A DNA stretch of 64,000 bases from Mesoflavibacter sp. (GCA_017792345.1 CP051228.1:1674001-1738000), one strand, 5' to 3'; positions 47,487 to 58,045 are shown, numbered from the stretch's first letter. The notes: a model not told the origin generated them from the letters alone. Translations and numbers: made by a program.

Positions 47487-49397
47487 ATGGCAAATAAGAC
47501 CAAGGACAACGCTGCCAAGACCGCCGGTGCCGAGACGATGGGCTTCCAGGCGGAAGTCGGACGGCTGCTCGATATCGTCGCGAATGCACTGTATTCCGAG
47601 CGGGAGATTTTCCTGCGCGAACTGATCTCGAATGCCGCCGACGCCTGCGACAAGCTGCGCTATCTGGCGATCGAGAACCCGGCCCTGACCGAGGGCGACG
47701 CGGCGTTCAAGATCCGCCTGCGCGCCGACAAGGAGGCCGGCACCCTGACCATTGCCGACAATGGCGTCGGCATGACCCGTCAGGAGCTGATCGACAATCT
47801 GGGCACCATCGCCCGGTCCGGCAGCGCCGCTTTCGTCGACAATCTGACCGGCGACAAGAAGAAGGATGTCAGCCTGATCGGCCAGTTCGGCGTCGGCTTC
47901 TATTCCGGATACATGGTCTCGACCGAGATATCCGTCCTGTCCAAGCGAGCGGGCGAGGGCGAGGCCTGGCGCTGGACCTCCGACGGCCGCACCGGCTTCA
48001 CCGTCGAACCGGCGGAGATGGACGGCCGCGGCACCCAGATCACGCTGACCCTGAAGGACGATGCCAAGGAATACCTGGAAGGGGACACCCTGCACCGCAT
48101 CGTGAAGACCTATTCCGACCACATTCCCTTCCCGATCGAGCTGGAAGACCCGGCGAACGAGGACGGCGAGGCGGAACGGCTGAACGAGGCTTCGGCCCTG
48201 TGGACCCGCCCGAAATCGGACATCGACGATCAGCAATACACGGAATTCTACCGCCATGTCTCCCATGGCTTCGATGAGCCGTGGCTGACCCTGCATTTCA
48301 AGGCGGAAGGCGTGATTGAGTATGCCGGCCTCGTCTTCGTGCCGACCGACCGGCCCTTCGACCTGTTCCATCCGGAGCGGATGTCGAAGCTGAAACTCTA
48401 CGTCAAACGCGTCTTCATCACGGAAGAATGCGAAGACCTGCTGCCGTCCTGGCTGCGTTTCCTGCGCGGCGTGGTGGACAGCGAGGATCTGCCGCTGAAT
48501 GTCAGCCGCGAGATGCTGCAGAACAACCCGGTCGTCTCCAAGATCCGCGCCGGTCTGGTCAAACGCGTCCTGGGCGAGCTGGACAAGAAGGCCGAGAAGG
48601 AACCCGAATCCTACGCGGAATTCTGGGATCGTTTCGGTCTCGTCATGAAAGAAGGCCTGTATGAGGGCACTTCGGACAAGGAACAGCTGCTGAAGCTCTG
48701 CCGCTTCAAGTCGTCGAAGCGCGACGGCCTGATCTCGCTGGCCCAGTATGTCGAGGCCATGAAGGATGGCCAGGACACAATCTATTACATCTCCGGCGAC
48801 AACATCGACACGCTGAAGAAAAGCCCGCAATTGGAAGGCTTCGACGCCAAAGGGGTCGAGGTCCTGCTGATGGCCGATCCGGTCGACGAATTCTGGCTGC
48901 CGATGATCGGCGAGTTCGACGGCAAGCCGTTCAAATCCGTGACCCGCGGCGGCGCCGATCTGTCGAAGATCAAGAAGGACGCGGCCAAGGACGAGGACGA
49001 CAAGCCGGAAGAGGCCCAAAGCGTCGTCGACGGCCTGGTCATCGCCCTGAAACTGGCGTTGGGCGAACAGGTAAAGGATGTCCGCACCTCGGACCGCCTG
49101 ACCAGCAGCGCCGTCTGTCTGGTCGCCGACGACAATGCCATGGACATGCATCTGGAGCGGCTGCTGAAACAGCATAACCGCCTGGAGCAGAGCGCCCCGC
49201 GCATTCTGGAGATCAACCCGAAGCATGCCCTGATCGCGGCCCTGAACACCAAGGCCGGCCCCGACGGCAAAGGCGATCTGGGCGCCGCCCCGACCCTGCT
49301 GCTCGATCAGGCCCGCATCCTGGAAGGCGAGACCCTCCCCGACCCGGCCGATTTCGCCCGCAAACTGGCCGACGTCATGGCGAAGGCGTTTGGGTAA
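47487..49397 (+). CDS. htpG: molecular chaperone HtpG (Hsp90)
   Basis: HtpG is the ATP-dependent bacterial Hsp90. The 636 residues show the GHKL ATPase N-domain (SEREIFLRELISNAADACDKLRYL, DNGVGMTRQEL, GQFGVGFYSGYMV), the middle domain with the catalytic-loop Arg region (LPLNVSREMLQNN) and the C-terminal dimerisation domain. GGAC precedes the ATG. The last bases overlap the lysR 3' end by 23 bp on the opposite strand. Confidence 0.97.
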   Translation: MANKTKDNAAKTAGAETMGFQAEVGRLLDIVANALYSEREIFLRELISNAADACDKLRYLAIENPALTEGDAAFKIRLRADKEAGTLTIADNGVGMTRQELIDNLGTIARSGSAAFVDNLTGDKKKDVSLIGQFGVGFYSGYMVSTEISVLSKRAGEGEAWRWTSDGRTGFTVEPAEMDGRGTQITLTLKDDAKEYLEGDTLHRIVKTYSDHIPFPIELEDPANEDGEAERLNEASALWTRPKSDIDDQQYTEFYRHVSHGFDEPWLTLHFKAEGVIEYAGLVFVPTDRPFDLFHPERMSKLKLYVKRVFITEECEDLLPSWLRFLRGVVDSEDLPLNVSREMLQNNPVVSKIRAGLVKRVLGELDKKAEKEPESYAEFWDRFGLVMKEGLYEGTSDKEQLLKLCRFKSSKRDGLISLAQYVEAMKDGQDTIYYISGDNIDTLKKSPQLEGFDAKGVEVLLMADPVDEFWLPMIGEFDGKPFKSVTRGGADLSKIKKDAAKDEDDKPEEAQSVVDGLVIALKLALGEQVKDVRTSDRLTSSAVCLVADDNAMDMHLERLLKQHNRLEQSAPRILEINPKHALIAALNTKAGPDGKGDLGAAPTLLLDQARILEGETLPDPADFARKLADVMAKAFG

Positions 49398-50301
49398 GGT
49401 GGCGTCTGGAACTCTTGTCGCGTTTCGCACGCAGAGGCGCAGTCGAGGTTTCCAACATTCGGAAGCACCCTAGAATCCAGTTGGACGCCGAACGAATGGT
49501 GCTGTTTCGGGCCAACTCCGGGTTGATTCGTATCCAGTAGTCGGCCTGGAGGTCTTCGATCGGCGCACTCAACCGCAGAAGGCCTGGCCGCTCGTCGCCC
49601 AGAAAGCAGGGAAGCACGGCAACGCCCTGACCGGTCTGGGCGGCGACCGCCAGAAGATCGCTGCTCATCAGGCGGGCCATCGGCGGCCGATCCCGCAAGC
49701 GGGCACGTAGCCACCGCATGGTCACGTAATGCTCCTGCTCTTCTACGAAGCCGAGCCAAGGCAGCGTAGCGAGGTCGGCGTCGGAAAGAGGTAGACTGCG
49801 ACCCTCAGCAAATTCCGGGACGCCATAGACGGCGCTGCGGACGGATCCGACGCGCCGGATCAGATCGCCGCCCTCCGTCGGCATGCCATGCTGTAATCTT
49901 ATGTCCGGCTCCCGAACCGGTAATGGGCCGCCATCGACCAGCAGTTCGATCCGCGTTTCACCCGGAACCTGGCCAAGCCCGCGCGCCAACACCGCCGCCG
50001 CGGTTTCCCCGGCACCGATCCGCACAGTTTCCGCCAAATCGGACAGCAATCCCAACGCTCGCTGCTCCACGCGCAGGACAGCACTTTCCACGGTCCGAAT
50101 CTCCGGCAGCAATTCCGCCCCCGCCGGGGTCAGACGATGTCCCTCACGGCCGCGCTCGAACAACGGCAGGCCGAGATCCCGTTCGAGACTGCCCAAATGA
50201 CGGGAGATCGTCGGTTGGGAAACGCCCAGTGCTTCGGCAGCCTGACGCAGGCTGCCGGCCTGGGCGACAGCCAGGAAAGCACGAAGATCGGACCAGTTCA
50301 T
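49375..50301 (-). CDS. LysR-family transcriptional regulator
   Basis: A 308-residue LTTR: N-terminal winged helix (MNWSDLRAFLAVAQAGSLRQAAEALGVSQPTISRHLGSLERDLGLPLFERG) and a C-terminal effector domain. The ATG giving MNWSDLR is the family-typical start. It is divergent from an EamA transporter gene with a 90-bp spacer carrying an LTTR-type site, so control of that transporter is likely. Confidence 0.93.
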   Translation of the reverse strand: MNWSDLRAFLAVAQAGSLRQAAEALGVSQPTISRHLGSLERDLGLPLFERGREGHRLTPAGAELLPEIRTVESAVLRVEQRALGLLSDLAETVRIGAGETAAAVLARGLGQVPGETRIELLVDGGPLPVREPDIRLQHGMPTEGGDLIRRVGSVRSAVYGVPEFAEGRSLPLSDADLATLPWLGFVEEQEHYVTMRWLRARLRDRPPMARLMSSDLLAVAAQTGQGVAVLPCFLGDERPGLLRLSAPIEDLQADYWIRINPELARNSTIRSASNWILGCFRMLETSTAPLRAKRDKSSRRHLTQTPSP

Positions 50302-50322
50302 GGCACAAATCTGTAACACCAT

Positions 50323-50343
50323 ATAAAAGTCTGTGGAATTTAT
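50323..50343. promoter_or_regulatory. candidate LysR-type operator
   Basis: In the 90-bp lysR/eamA spacer, ATAAA and TTTAT are perfect inverted arms separated by 11 bp, a layout typical of LTTR binding sites. Confidence 0.5.
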
Positions 50344-50391
50344 TTGTTTCGTTTCCGTTGTCAGTCTGGCCCCTGACAAAGGGAGACGAAT

Positions 50392-51294
50392 ATGCAAACG
50401 GGTTTCATCGTTACTGCCGGGGCCGTCGCATCTTGGGCATTGCTGAGTGCGGTCAGCCGCCTTCTTCTGCTGCGGTTGGAACTGGACCCTTGGGCCTTCA
50501 GTTTCATTCAGCTCTGCGCCGGCGGTCTGATTCTGGTGCTTGTTGCAGGACGTGGCCGCTCGATCAGTCTGTACAGTTTCCGGCGGCCTACGACCTGGAT
50601 TCTCGGCGTGTTGCGCGTCGTGTCGGCAGCGCTGTACACAACCGTACTCGGGTGGCTCAGCGTTTTGGAAACCGGCACATTGGGCGCCATCAGCACGCCG
50701 TTGGCCGCGCTTGGCGTCTGGTTGGTATTCCGACGACGACCCATGCCTGGGGAATGGATCGGGCATCTTGCAATTCTGGGGGCGGCTGCCTGGATGTTGT
50801 TCGGGTTGAATGGCGAGTTGCGGTCAGATGTTGCGGTCATGATGGGGTTGAACGCACTGACCATTGTCGCCATGGCCATTCTGGCGGAGAAGCATCCGGA
50901 CAATCTTTCAGACGCGCCTGGTGTTCGGTTGCGCTTCACCGGGGCAGTGCTGCTGGTCACCGCCGGTGCATTTCTGGCGGTCCGCGCGCTCCAGGAAGGC
51001 GGAGCGGACACCGTCTGGGATTGGAAGGTACTGATCGTCGGCACCATCTTTGGAATCACCCTGCGCGCGCCATCCATGGTTCTGTCCTTCTGGGCGATCC
51101 GCCTTGTCGGTGCCCAGAATTACGCCGCCGCCAATGCTTTCCTGCCGCTAATCGGGATGGCTCTCGAACAAGCCGCCTATGCCGCGGGCCTGATTGATGT
51201 TTCCAGATTCGACATTGCGACTCTTTGCATCGCCGTCGTGGTTGTGTCGGGATCTGTAACGATCTTCATCGCCCGGGCATGGCGGACCGGCTAG
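50392..51294 (+). CDS. EamA/DMT-family transporter
   Basis: A 300-residue permease with about ten hydrophobic segments arranged as two EamA halves (the second begins near residue 150 with VAVMMGLNALTIVAMAILAEK). DMT transporters export amino acids or metabolites; the substrate is unknown. GGGAGAC precedes the ATG. Divergent from the LysR gene and convergent with sulP. Confidence 0.9.
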   Translation: MQTGFIVTAGAVASWALLSAVSRLLLLRLELDPWAFSFIQLCAGGLILVLVAGRGRSISLYSFRRPTTWILGVLRVVSAALYTTVLGWLSVLETGTLGAISTPLAALGVWLVFRRRPMPGEWIGHLAILGAAAWMLFGLNGELRSDVAVMMGLNALTIVAMAILAEKHPDNLSDAPGVRLRFTGAVLLVTAGAFLAVRALQEGGADTVWDWKVLIVGTIFGITLRAPSMVLSFWAIRLVGAQNYAAANAFLPLIGMALEQAAYAAGLIDVSRFDIATLCIAVVVVSGSVTIFIARAWRTG

Positions 51295-51319
51295 GCGGTT
51301 CTCCGAAACCCGCTCCTTG

Positions 51320-52585
51320 TCAGCGTTTCGGCGTACGCCATTTGTCGGGCTGAAGGTGGCCCTGATAGCGGCGCAGGACCAGGCCGACGGCCACGCCGAT
51401 ACCGATTGCGACGGTCAGGTCGATAACGACCGTCAACACCAGGGTCAGTAGCAACAGCAGCCGGTCGCCGACCGGAGCGGCGGCGTAACTGCGCCATTTC
51501 TGGGGTTCGCTCATATTCCAGGCGGTCAGGATCAGGATCGCGGCCAGGGCAGGCATCGCCATTCGACCGGCCAATGGCGCCGCCAGCATCATCACCGCCA
51601 ATACCGTGACCGCATGGACCAGCCCGGCGACCGGGGTCTTGCCGCCGGCTCGCACATTGGTCGCCGTTCGGGCGATGGCTCCGGTGACCGGCAGACCGCC
51701 GACCAGGGACGAGGCGAGATTGGCGGACCCTTGGGCCAGTAGCTCCGCATTGGGACGATGCGCGCCCTGTATCATCCGGTCGGCCACCATGGCGGATAGC
51801 AGGGATTCGACCCCCGCTAGGAAGGCGATCACCAACGCAGACGGCAACAATTCCAGGATCCGCGGGACGGAAATCTCCGGCAGGGCGGGCACCGGCAGGC
51901 TGTCCGGCAGCGCGCCGAAGCGCGAGGCGATCGTATCGACCGGCAGATCGAGCCAAACCGCCCCTGCCGAGGCGACGACGACAGCGACGATCAACCCCGG
52001 AAACTTCGGGAATTTCATCCTCAGCCCGACGATCAGCACGATGCTGACCAGAGATACGGCGACCACGGGCAGGTTGACGCTGTCCCGCGCAGCCCAGAAG
52101 GCGGCAATCTTGGGGATGAAATCCGCCGGCACGTCGGTCAGCGACAGGCCCAGCAAATCCTTGATCTGGCTGGTCGCAATTATCACCGCAATACCGATGG
52201 TGAACCCGTTGACGACGGATTCCGGCACATATTGAACCATGCGTCCCAACCGGAAATGGGCCGCGATCAGCAACAGGATGCCGGCCATGAAGGTCGCCAA
52301 AACCAGCCCGTCATAGCCATGATCGGCAATCACCCCGAACACGACGACGATAAAGGCCCCGGTCGGCCCGCCGATCTGCACCCGGCTGCCGCCCAGCAGC
52401 GATACAAGGAAACCGCCGACAATCGCTGTAAAGAGACCCGTTTCCGGTGCCGCACCGGATGCAATGGCAATTGCGAGACTGAGGGGGATTGCCACCATGG
52501 CAACCGTGACGCCGGCGACCGCATCCTCCCGGAACAGGGCCCAGGAGTAGGTTTTCAAGGTCGTGACGATTTTCGGCGTGCGCAT
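51320..52585 (-). CDS. SulP-family anion transporter lacking a STAS domain
   Basis: A 421-residue SulP permease: AGVTVAMVAIPLSLAIAIASGAAPETGLFTAIVGG near the N-terminus, the GGSRVQIGGPTGAFIV block and about 11-12 hydrophobic segments. The protein ends right after the last helix (RRYQGHLQPDKWRTPKR), so the cytoplasmic STAS domain of typical SulP proteins is missing. Possible substrates are sulfate or bicarbonate; no carbonic anhydrase gene is adjacent. Confidence 0.9.
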   Translation of the reverse strand: MRTPKIVTTLKTYSWALFREDAVAGVTVAMVAIPLSLAIAIASGAAPETGLFTAIVGGFLVSLLGGSRVQIGGPTGAFIVVVFGVIADHGYDGLVLATFMAGILLLIAAHFRLGRMVQYVPESVVNGFTIGIAVIIATSQIKDLLGLSLTDVPADFIPKIAAFWAARDSVNLPVVAVSLVSIVLIVGLRMKFPKFPGLIVAVVVASAGAVWLDLPVDTIASRFGALPDSLPVPALPEISVPRILELLPSALVIAFLAGVESLLSAMVADRMIQGAHRPNAELLAQGSANLASSLVGGLPVTGAIARTATNVRAGGKTPVAGLVHAVTVLAVMMLAAPLAGRMAMPALAAILILTAWNMSEPQKWRSYAAAPVGDRLLLLLTLVLTVVIDLTVAIGIGVAVGLVLRRYQGHLQPDKWRTPKR

Positions 52586-52644
52586 GGCGCGAGATTAGCC
52601 AAGCTGCCCGGCAGTATGGAACCGAAATTCATCGGAAACGAGAA

Positions 52645-52668
52645 CGGCCCCCGATTTCTCAGGGGCCG
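52645..52668 (-). terminator. intrinsic terminator after pnp
   Basis: A 7-bp stem (CGGCCCC with GGGGCCG, 10-nt loop) lies 57 bp after the pnp stop. On the minus strand it is followed by TTCTCGTTT. Confidence 0.7.
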
Positions 52669-52724
52669 CTTCCGGAACCTTCCGCTGTCGCGATCCGTCG
52701 CGGCAGCGAATCATCCAATCAGTC

Positions 52725-54914
52725 TTAGTCGCGACGCGGACGGCGCGGGCGGCGGTCGCCGCCGCCTTCACGGTCTTCGCGCGGGGCGCGTTCCGGCTTT
52801 TCGAGCGTGTGCTCGATGTCTTCGCCGGATTCCTGATCGACGCAGCGCATCGACAGGCGGACCTTGCCGCGTTCGTCCATGCCGAGGCACTTCACCCAAA
52901 CCTCGTCGCCTTCATTGGCAACGTCGGTGACCTGCGCGGTGCGGCCGACCTGAAGCTCGGAGATGTGCACCAGACCGTCGCGGCCCGGCATGAAGTTCAC
53001 GAAGGCGCCGAAATCCATGACCTTGACGACCTTGCCGCGGTAGACCTTGCCCGGCTCCGGCTCGGCGACGATGGACTGGATCCAGTCGACGGCCTTCTGA
53101 CCGGCTTCGGCATCGACCGACGCGACCTTGATCGTCCCGTCGTCTTCGATGTCGACCTTTGCACCGGTGACTTCGCAGATCTCGCGGATGACCTTGCCGC
53201 CGGTCCCGATGACTTCGCGGATTTTGTCCTTGTTGATCTGGAAGGTGACGATGCGCGGGGCGTTCTGAGAAACGCCTTCGCGGCCCGCCGTGATCGCCTT
53301 CGCCATTTCGCCGAGGATGTGCAGACGGCCCTGCTTCGCCTGGGCGATGGCCGTGCGCATGATGTCTTCGGTGATGGACGTGATCTTGATGTCCATCTGC
53401 AGCGAGGTGATGCCTTCCTCGGTCCCGGCGACCTTGAAGTCCATGTCGCCCAGGTGATCTTCGTCACCCAGGATGTCCGACAGGACCGCAACGCCGTCGT
53501 CTTCCTTGATCAGGCCCATGGCGATACCGGCGCAAGGCTTCGGCAGCGGGACGCCCGCATCCATCAGCGACATCGACGTGCCGCAGACGGTGGCCATGGA
53601 GGAGGACCCGTTGGATTCGGTGATCTCGGAGACTACGCGGATCGTGTAGGGGAAATCTTCCTTGGACGGCATGATCGGGTTCAGCGCGCGCCAGGCCAGC
53701 TTGCCGTGGCCGATTTCGCGGCGGCCCGGAGGACCCATGCGGCCCGCTTCACCGACCGAATAGGGCGGGAAGTTGTAGTGCAGCATGAAGTGCTGGCGGA
53801 ATTCACCGTCCAGCGCGTCGATGATCTGCTCGTCCTGACCGGTGCCCAGCGTGGTCACGACCAGCGCCTGGGTTTCACCGCGGGTGAACAGGGCCGAACC
53901 GTGAGCGCGCGGCAGGATGCCGACTTCGCCGATGATCGGGCGGACCTGATCGGTCTTGCGGCCGTCGATGCGTTCGCCGGTCTTCAGGATGTTGCCGCGA
54001 ACGACGTCCTTTTCCAGATCCTTGAACAGCTTGCCCGCCAGTGCGACGTCCAGCTCTTCGGCCTCGATCTTCGCCAGGGCCTCGGCCTTGGCGGCGGAAA
54101 CGGCTTCGACGCGGTCCTGCTTCTTCTGGATCGAATAGGCGGCGCGCAGCGGCTCCATCGCGATTTCGCGCAGACGGGCGTCGACGGTCGCGACATTCGG
54201 GTCGGCGGCCGGCAGTTCGAACGGCTCCTTCGCCGCCGATTCCGCCAGGTCGATGATCAGATTGATCACCGGCTGAATTTCGCGATGCGCGAACATCACG
54301 GCTTCCAGCATGGTTTCCTCCGACAGCTCCTGGGCCTCGGATTCGACCATCAGGACGCCTTCCTGGGTGCCGGCAACGACGAGATCCAGGCTGCTGTCTT
54401 CCTTGACCTGGGTCATGGTCGGGTTGGCGACCAGTTCACCGTCGATATAGCCGATGCGGATGCCGCCGATCGGGCCCATGAACGGGGCGCCGGAGATCGT
54501 CAGCGCCGCCGAGGCGCCGACCATGGCGACCATGTCCGGATCGTTTTCCAGATCATGGCTCAGCACCGTGCAGACGACCTGAACTTCGTTCTTGAAGCCG
54601 GGCACGAACAGCGGGCGGATCGGACGGTCGATCAGGCGCGAGGTCAGCGTTTCCTTTTCCGACGGACGGGCTTCGCGTTTGAAGAAGCCGCCCGGGATCT
54701 TGCCGGCCGCATAGGTCTTTTCCTGATAGTGGACCGACAGCGGGAAGAAGTCCTGACCGGGCTTCTCCGACTTCGCGAAGGTCACGGCGCACAGAACGGA
54801 GGTCTCGCCATAGGTGGCGAGCACCGCGCCGTCGGCCTGGCGGGCGATCTTACCCGTTTCCAGCGTCAGGGTGCGGCCGCACCATTCCATCGATTTTTTG
54901 TGGATTTCGAACAT
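52725..54914 (-). CDS. pnp: polyribonucleotide nucleotidyltransferase (PNPase)
   Basis: PNPase degrades RNA 3' to 5' by phosphorolysis and is a degradosome member. The 729 residues comprise two RNase PH domains joined by a helical linker, a KH domain ([26 protein letters not shown]) and an S1 domain ([31 protein letters not shown]), then an Arg/Asp-rich tail. rpsO lies upstream, the classical order. The 284-bp leader between the rpsO hairpin and pnp may host the autoregulation known for this gene. Confidence 0.98.
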   Translation of the reverse strand: MFEIHKKSMEWCGRTLTLETGKIARQADGAVLATYGETSVLCAVTFAKSEKPGQDFFPLSVHYQEKTYAAGKIPGGFFKREARPSEKETLTSRLIDRPIRPLFVPGFKNEVQVVCTVLSHDLENDPDMVAMVGASAALTISGAPFMGPIGGIRIGYIDGELVANPTMTQVKEDSSLDLVVAGTQEGVLMVESEAQELSEETMLEAVMFAHREIQPVINLIIDLAESAAKEPFELPAADPNVATVDARLREIAMEPLRAAYSIQKKQDRVEAVSAAKAEALAKIEAEELDVALAGKLFKDLEKDVVRGNILKTGERIDGRKTDQVRPIIGEVGILPRAHGSALFTRGETQALVVTTLGTGQDEQIIDALDGEFRQHFMLHYNFPPYSVGEAGRMGPPGRREIGHGKLAWRALNPIMPSKEDFPYTIRVVSEITESNGSSSMATVCGTSMSLMDAGVPLPKPCAGIAMGLIKEDDGVAVLSDILGDEDHLGDMDFKVAGTEEGITSLQMDIKITSITEDIMRTAIAQAKQGRLHILGEMAKAITAGREGVSQNAPRIVTFQINKDKIREVIGTGGKVIREICEVTGAKVDIEDDGTIKVASVDAEAGQKAVDWIQSIVAEPEPGKVYRGKVVKVMDFGAFVNFMPGRDGLVHISELQVGRTAQVTDVANEGDEVWVKCLGMDERGKVRLSMRCVDQESGEDIEHTLEKPERAPREDREGGGDRRPRRPRRD

Positions 54915-55198
54915 GTGGAAATAGTTTCCTTTTCTTTCCAGTCACATACGACGATTCCGGGCCCTTGCCCGAGATCGTTCGGCGGCTGCTCCTATGGAAT
55001 GCATCGAATGCCATAGCGGAACCCGGGCACCCACGACGTCCTGGCCCGGATCGGTCTAGCGCGGAATGTCGGACTCGACCGTCCGCATCCTGATATCGCT
55101 GTCCCGCTCTTCGATGATCCCCGTGCGGATAGGCCGCCTGGGAGGGGTTTCGTGTCGTATCCGGCTCGGCCAGCCCGGGCGAAAACCCTAAAACGAGT
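54915..55198. other. pnp upstream region, no gene seen
   Basis: No credible coding sequence or tRNA. The pnp promoter and leader should lie here. I do not see a clean -35/-10 pair, and in other bacteria the pnp leader folds into an RNase III-cleaved stem, which I cannot confirm by eye. Confidence 0.4.
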
Positions 55199-55230
55199 TA
55201 GGGCGCGGTCCCTGTCGGAGCCGCGCCCTA
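55199..55230 (-). terminator. rpsO terminator-like hairpin
   Basis: A perfect 10-bp stem (TAGGGCGCGG with CCGCGCCCTA, 12-nt loop) starts 12 bp after the rpsO stop. A T-run (GTTTT) comes only about six bases later, so some readthrough into pnp is likely. Confidence 0.7.
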
Positions 55231-55241
55231 GCCGAAATCTC

Positions 55242-55511
55242 TTAGCGGCGGATACCCAATCGCTCGATCAGGTCCTTGTACCGCTGCTCGTTCTTCTTCT
55301 TGGTGTAATCCAGAAGACGACGGCGCTTACCGACCATGACCAGCAGGCCGCGGCGGGAGTGGAAGTCCTTCTTATGGGTCTTCAGGTGTTCGGTCAGGTT
55401 GTTGATCCGTTCGGTCAGAACCGCGACCTGCACTTCCGGCGAACCCGTGTCGCCTTCCTTGGCCTGAAATTCACCGATAAGTTCGGTCTTCTTTTCCTGG
55501 GTAATCGACAT
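55242..55511 (-). CDS. rpsO: 30S ribosomal protein uS15
   Basis: An 89-residue S15 with the family signature [32 protein letters not shown]15 binds 16S rRNA early in 30S assembly and represses its own mRNA in E. coli. It lies 47 bp after truB and upstream of pnp, the conserved truB-rpsO-pnp order. Confidence 0.98.
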   Translation of the reverse strand: MSITQEKKTELIGEFQAKEGDTGSPEVQVAVLTERINNLTEHLKTHKKDFHSRRGLLVMVGKRRRLLDYTKKKNEQRYKDLIERLGIRR

Positions 55512-55558
55512 TTCTTACGCGTTCCTTTTCACGGTACCGGGTTCGTTCAAGTCCCTAA

Positions 55559-56485
55559 TCAGCGGTTCAGCACGCGCACGGGGCGGATTTCGCCTTTTCC
55601 GTACCGGGCCAGCGCCACGGCTTCCTCGCCGCAGAACGCCACGACCTCATCCCCGTCTTTCAGATCGGCGATGCGCGCCAGGTCCACCTTTCGGAGAAGC
55701 GGGACCGGTTGGCCATTTCTCAGGCGCACCGTCTCCACTTCGCTCAAGACCATCGCCGGGATACCGTCCAGCGCGGCCTCAATCGCGAGCAGCCCCCGCG
55801 ATTGGCCGGGCTTATGCCCGATCTGTGCCAGCGCATCAAGCGAAATTGCTTGGTTTTCCGCGAAAGGGCCGACCTTTGTCCGGCGCAGCGTGGTCAGGCT
55901 GCCGACCGTCCCCAGAACCTTTGCCAGATCGCGTCCCAGGGAGCGGATATAGGTGCCCTTGCCGCAATCGACCTCGAAGACCGCGTGATCGGCATCCGGG
56001 CGGCCGATCAGGCGCAGCGCGTCGATCCGAACCCGGCGCGGCTGCATCTCTACCGTCTCGCCGGCGCGCACCCGGTCATAGGCCCGTTTCCCGTCCATCT
56101 TGATCGCCGAATAGGCCGGCGGGATCTGCTCGATTTCGCCCAGAAAACCGGGAATTGCCGCCTGGATTGCCGCATCGTCGGGACGAATTTCCGATGTTGC
56201 GATCGCCTCACCCTCTGGGTCCAGCGTATCCGTTTCCACACCGAAACGAAGCGTGAAGCGATAGGATTTGGCCCCGTCCATGACGTATTGGACGGTCTTT
56301 GTCGCCTCCCCTAGCGCGATCGGCAGCAGACCCGTCGCGAACGGGTCCAAGGTGCCGCCATGGCCCGCCTTCTGGGCGTTCAACGTGCGGCGCACCGCCG
56401 ACACGGCATCGGTCGACCCCATGCCTTCCGGCTTGTCCAGCACGACCCAACCATGGATCGGGTCACCCTTCTTGCGTTTCGCCAT
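55559..56485 (-). CDS. truB: tRNA pseudouridine(55) synthase
   Basis: TruB makes pseudouridine 55 in the T-loop of tRNAs. The 308-residue protein has the catalytic Asp47 in GHGGTLDPFATGLLPI, the DKPEGMGSTDAV start region and a C-terminal PUA-like portion. The start is the ATG giving MAKRKKGDPIHG. It is divergent from the amine oxidase gene across 127 bp. Confidence 0.96.
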   Translation of the reverse strand: MAKRKKGDPIHGWVVLDKPEGMGSTDAVSAVRRTLNAQKAGHGGTLDPFATGLLPIALGEATKTVQYVMDGAKSYRFTLRFGVETDTLDPEGEAIATSEIRPDDAAIQAAIPGFLGEIEQIPPAYSAIKMDGKRAYDRVRAGETVEMQPRRVRIDALRLIGRPDADHAVFEVDCGKGTYIRSLGRDLAKVLGTVGSLTTLRRTKVGPFAENQAISLDALAQIGHKPGQSRGLLAIEAALDGIPAMVLSEVETVRLRNGQPVPLLRKVDLARIADLKDGDEVVAFCGEEAVALARYGKGEIRPVRVLNR

Positions 56486-56612
56486 CACTCGCCCTCTCAC
56501 GGAACCGGGGCTAGGTATCCGCCAGAACCATTCAATGCAACGGATGTTTCGCTTTGGCCCCGGCCATTTCCGGCTTACCCTGCCCAAAGATACAAGTTTG
56601 GGGGAATGATAG

Positions 56613-57995
56613 ATGACGCAACGTCAATTGGATCGCCGGTTTTTCCTGAAGGCGGCTCTGTTCGCATCCGGCGCATTGGCCGCGACCCCGATGGGACGCG
56701 CGCGGGCCCAGGCCCTGGAGGGCACAAAGGTCGTTGTTGTCGGCGCCGGACTGTCCGGCCTTGCCGCCGCGAAGGCCCTGAAGAATCAGGGGGCGGAGGT
56801 CATCGTTCTGGAAGCCAAGCCGCATATCGGCGGGCGGCTGTTGACCGACTGGTCGCTGGGGCCGGATGCGCCGTTCGAAGTCGGCGCCGGCTGGATCCAC
56901 GGCCCGTCTCAGGACAATCCATCGAAGCAATTGGCGGATGCCGTCGGCTCGACCTATTTCACCACCGATGACGAGAACCTTGTCGTCTACAGCGCCGACG
57001 GCGAGGAATGGGACGAGGCGGAGATCGAGGAGATCAACGAAACCTGGGCCGAAGCCCTGGGCAAGGTCGACGAGACCCTGGAGCTGAACGACCGCCGTAG
57101 CCTGCGCGATGCGTTGAGCGACCTTTATCCTGAAGCCCTATCCGATCCCGGCGTGCTGTGGGCCCTGTCCGCCTATACCGAGTTTTCGAAAGGCGCGCCG
57201 ATCGAGGACCTGTCGGCTGTCTATCATGACGATGACGAGGTCTTCGACCTACCCGATGTGGTCGTCGCCAATGGCTATGATTCCATTCTGAAGCCGATCG
57301 CCGACGGTCTCGACATCCGTCTTTCCACGCCGGTTCGGTCCATCTGGTATGACGAGGATGAAGGCGTCGAGATAACGACCGATCAAGGCGCAATCACCGC
57401 CGATTACGTCATCTGCAGCGTTCCTCTGGGGGTCCTGAAGGCAGGCAGCATCGCCTTCGATCCGCCGCTGCCGGACGAAATCCAATCCAAGATCGACCGG
57501 GTCGGCTTCAACAGCGTCACCAAGCTGGCGCTGAAATTTGCTGAACCGTTCTGGGACATCGAAACCCAATATTTCGGGATCATCACCGAAGAGAAGGGGC
57601 GCTGGAACTACTGGCTGAACTACCGGACCTTCAGCAAGGAGAACGTCCTTCTGGGGCTCAGCGTCGGCGCCTATGCGCCGGTCGCGGACCGCATGTCCGA
57701 CGAGCAGATGAAGGCCGACGGGATGGACGTGCTGCGCGGTGTCTGGGGCGACGCGGTGACCGAACCGGTCCAGATGCTGGCGACCCATTGGTCGACCGAT
57801 CCGGAATCGCTCGGCGCCTACGCCTATCCGCGCCCGGGCGGCGGACCCAGCCAGTTCGACGGCATGGCCGAACCGATCGAGGATCGCTTGTTCCTGTGCG
57901 GCGAGCACACGATTTTCGATTATGCCGGCACCACCCACGGGGCCTACATGACCGGCCTGCGCGCCGCAGAAGCGGTGATCGACGAGGCGGGGTAG
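56613..57995 (+). CDS. Tat-exported flavin monoamine/polyamine oxidase
   Basis: A 460-residue FAD amine oxidase with a Tat-type signal (DRRFFLKA, Arg 8-9), the dinucleotide motif VVGAGLSGLAAAKAL (GAGLSG 44-49), GGRLLTDWSLG, EVGAGWIHG, and the C-terminal FAD block FLCGEHTIFDYAGTTHGAYMTGLRAAE. It resembles polyamine oxidases and probably oxidises polyamines or amines in the periplasm, releasing peroxide. It is convergent with the ectoine operon; no functional link to ectoine is shown. Confidence 0.9.
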   Translation: MTQRQLDRRFFLKAALFASGALAATPMGRARAQALEGTKVVVVGAGLSGLAAAKALKNQGAEVIVLEAKPHIGGRLLTDWSLGPDAPFEVGAGWIHGPSQDNPSKQLADAVGSTYFTTDDENLVVYSADGEEWDEAEIEEINETWAEALGKVDETLELNDRRSLRDALSDLYPEALSDPGVLWALSAYTEFSKGAPIEDLSAVYHDDDEVFDLPDVVVANGYDSILKPIADGLDIRLSTPVRSIWYDEDEGVEITTDQGAITADYVICSVPLGVLKAGSIAFDPPLPDEIQSKIDRVGFNSVTKLALKFAEPFWDIETQYFGIITEEKGRWNYWLNYRTFSKENVLLGLSVGAYAPVADRMSDEQMKADGMDVLRGVWGDAVTEPVQMLATHWSTDPESLGAYAYPRPGGGPSQFDGMAEPIEDRLFLCGEHTIFDYAGTTHGAYMTGLRAAEAVIDEAG

Positions 57996-58045
57996 GGCGC
58001 GTCTGTCTTGAAGTCCTACTTCGTCAGGACCAAAAGTCGTAGATC

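Noticed and set aside
47385-49430. 681-codon minus frame opposite htpG
   Set aside because: Shadow of htpG; no family features.
52809-55016. 735-codon open frame on the plus strand opposite pnp
   Set aside because: It is antisense to a certain pnp gene, has no recognisable domain and is rich in Arg/Asp/Gly/Leu as expected from high-GC shadow frames.
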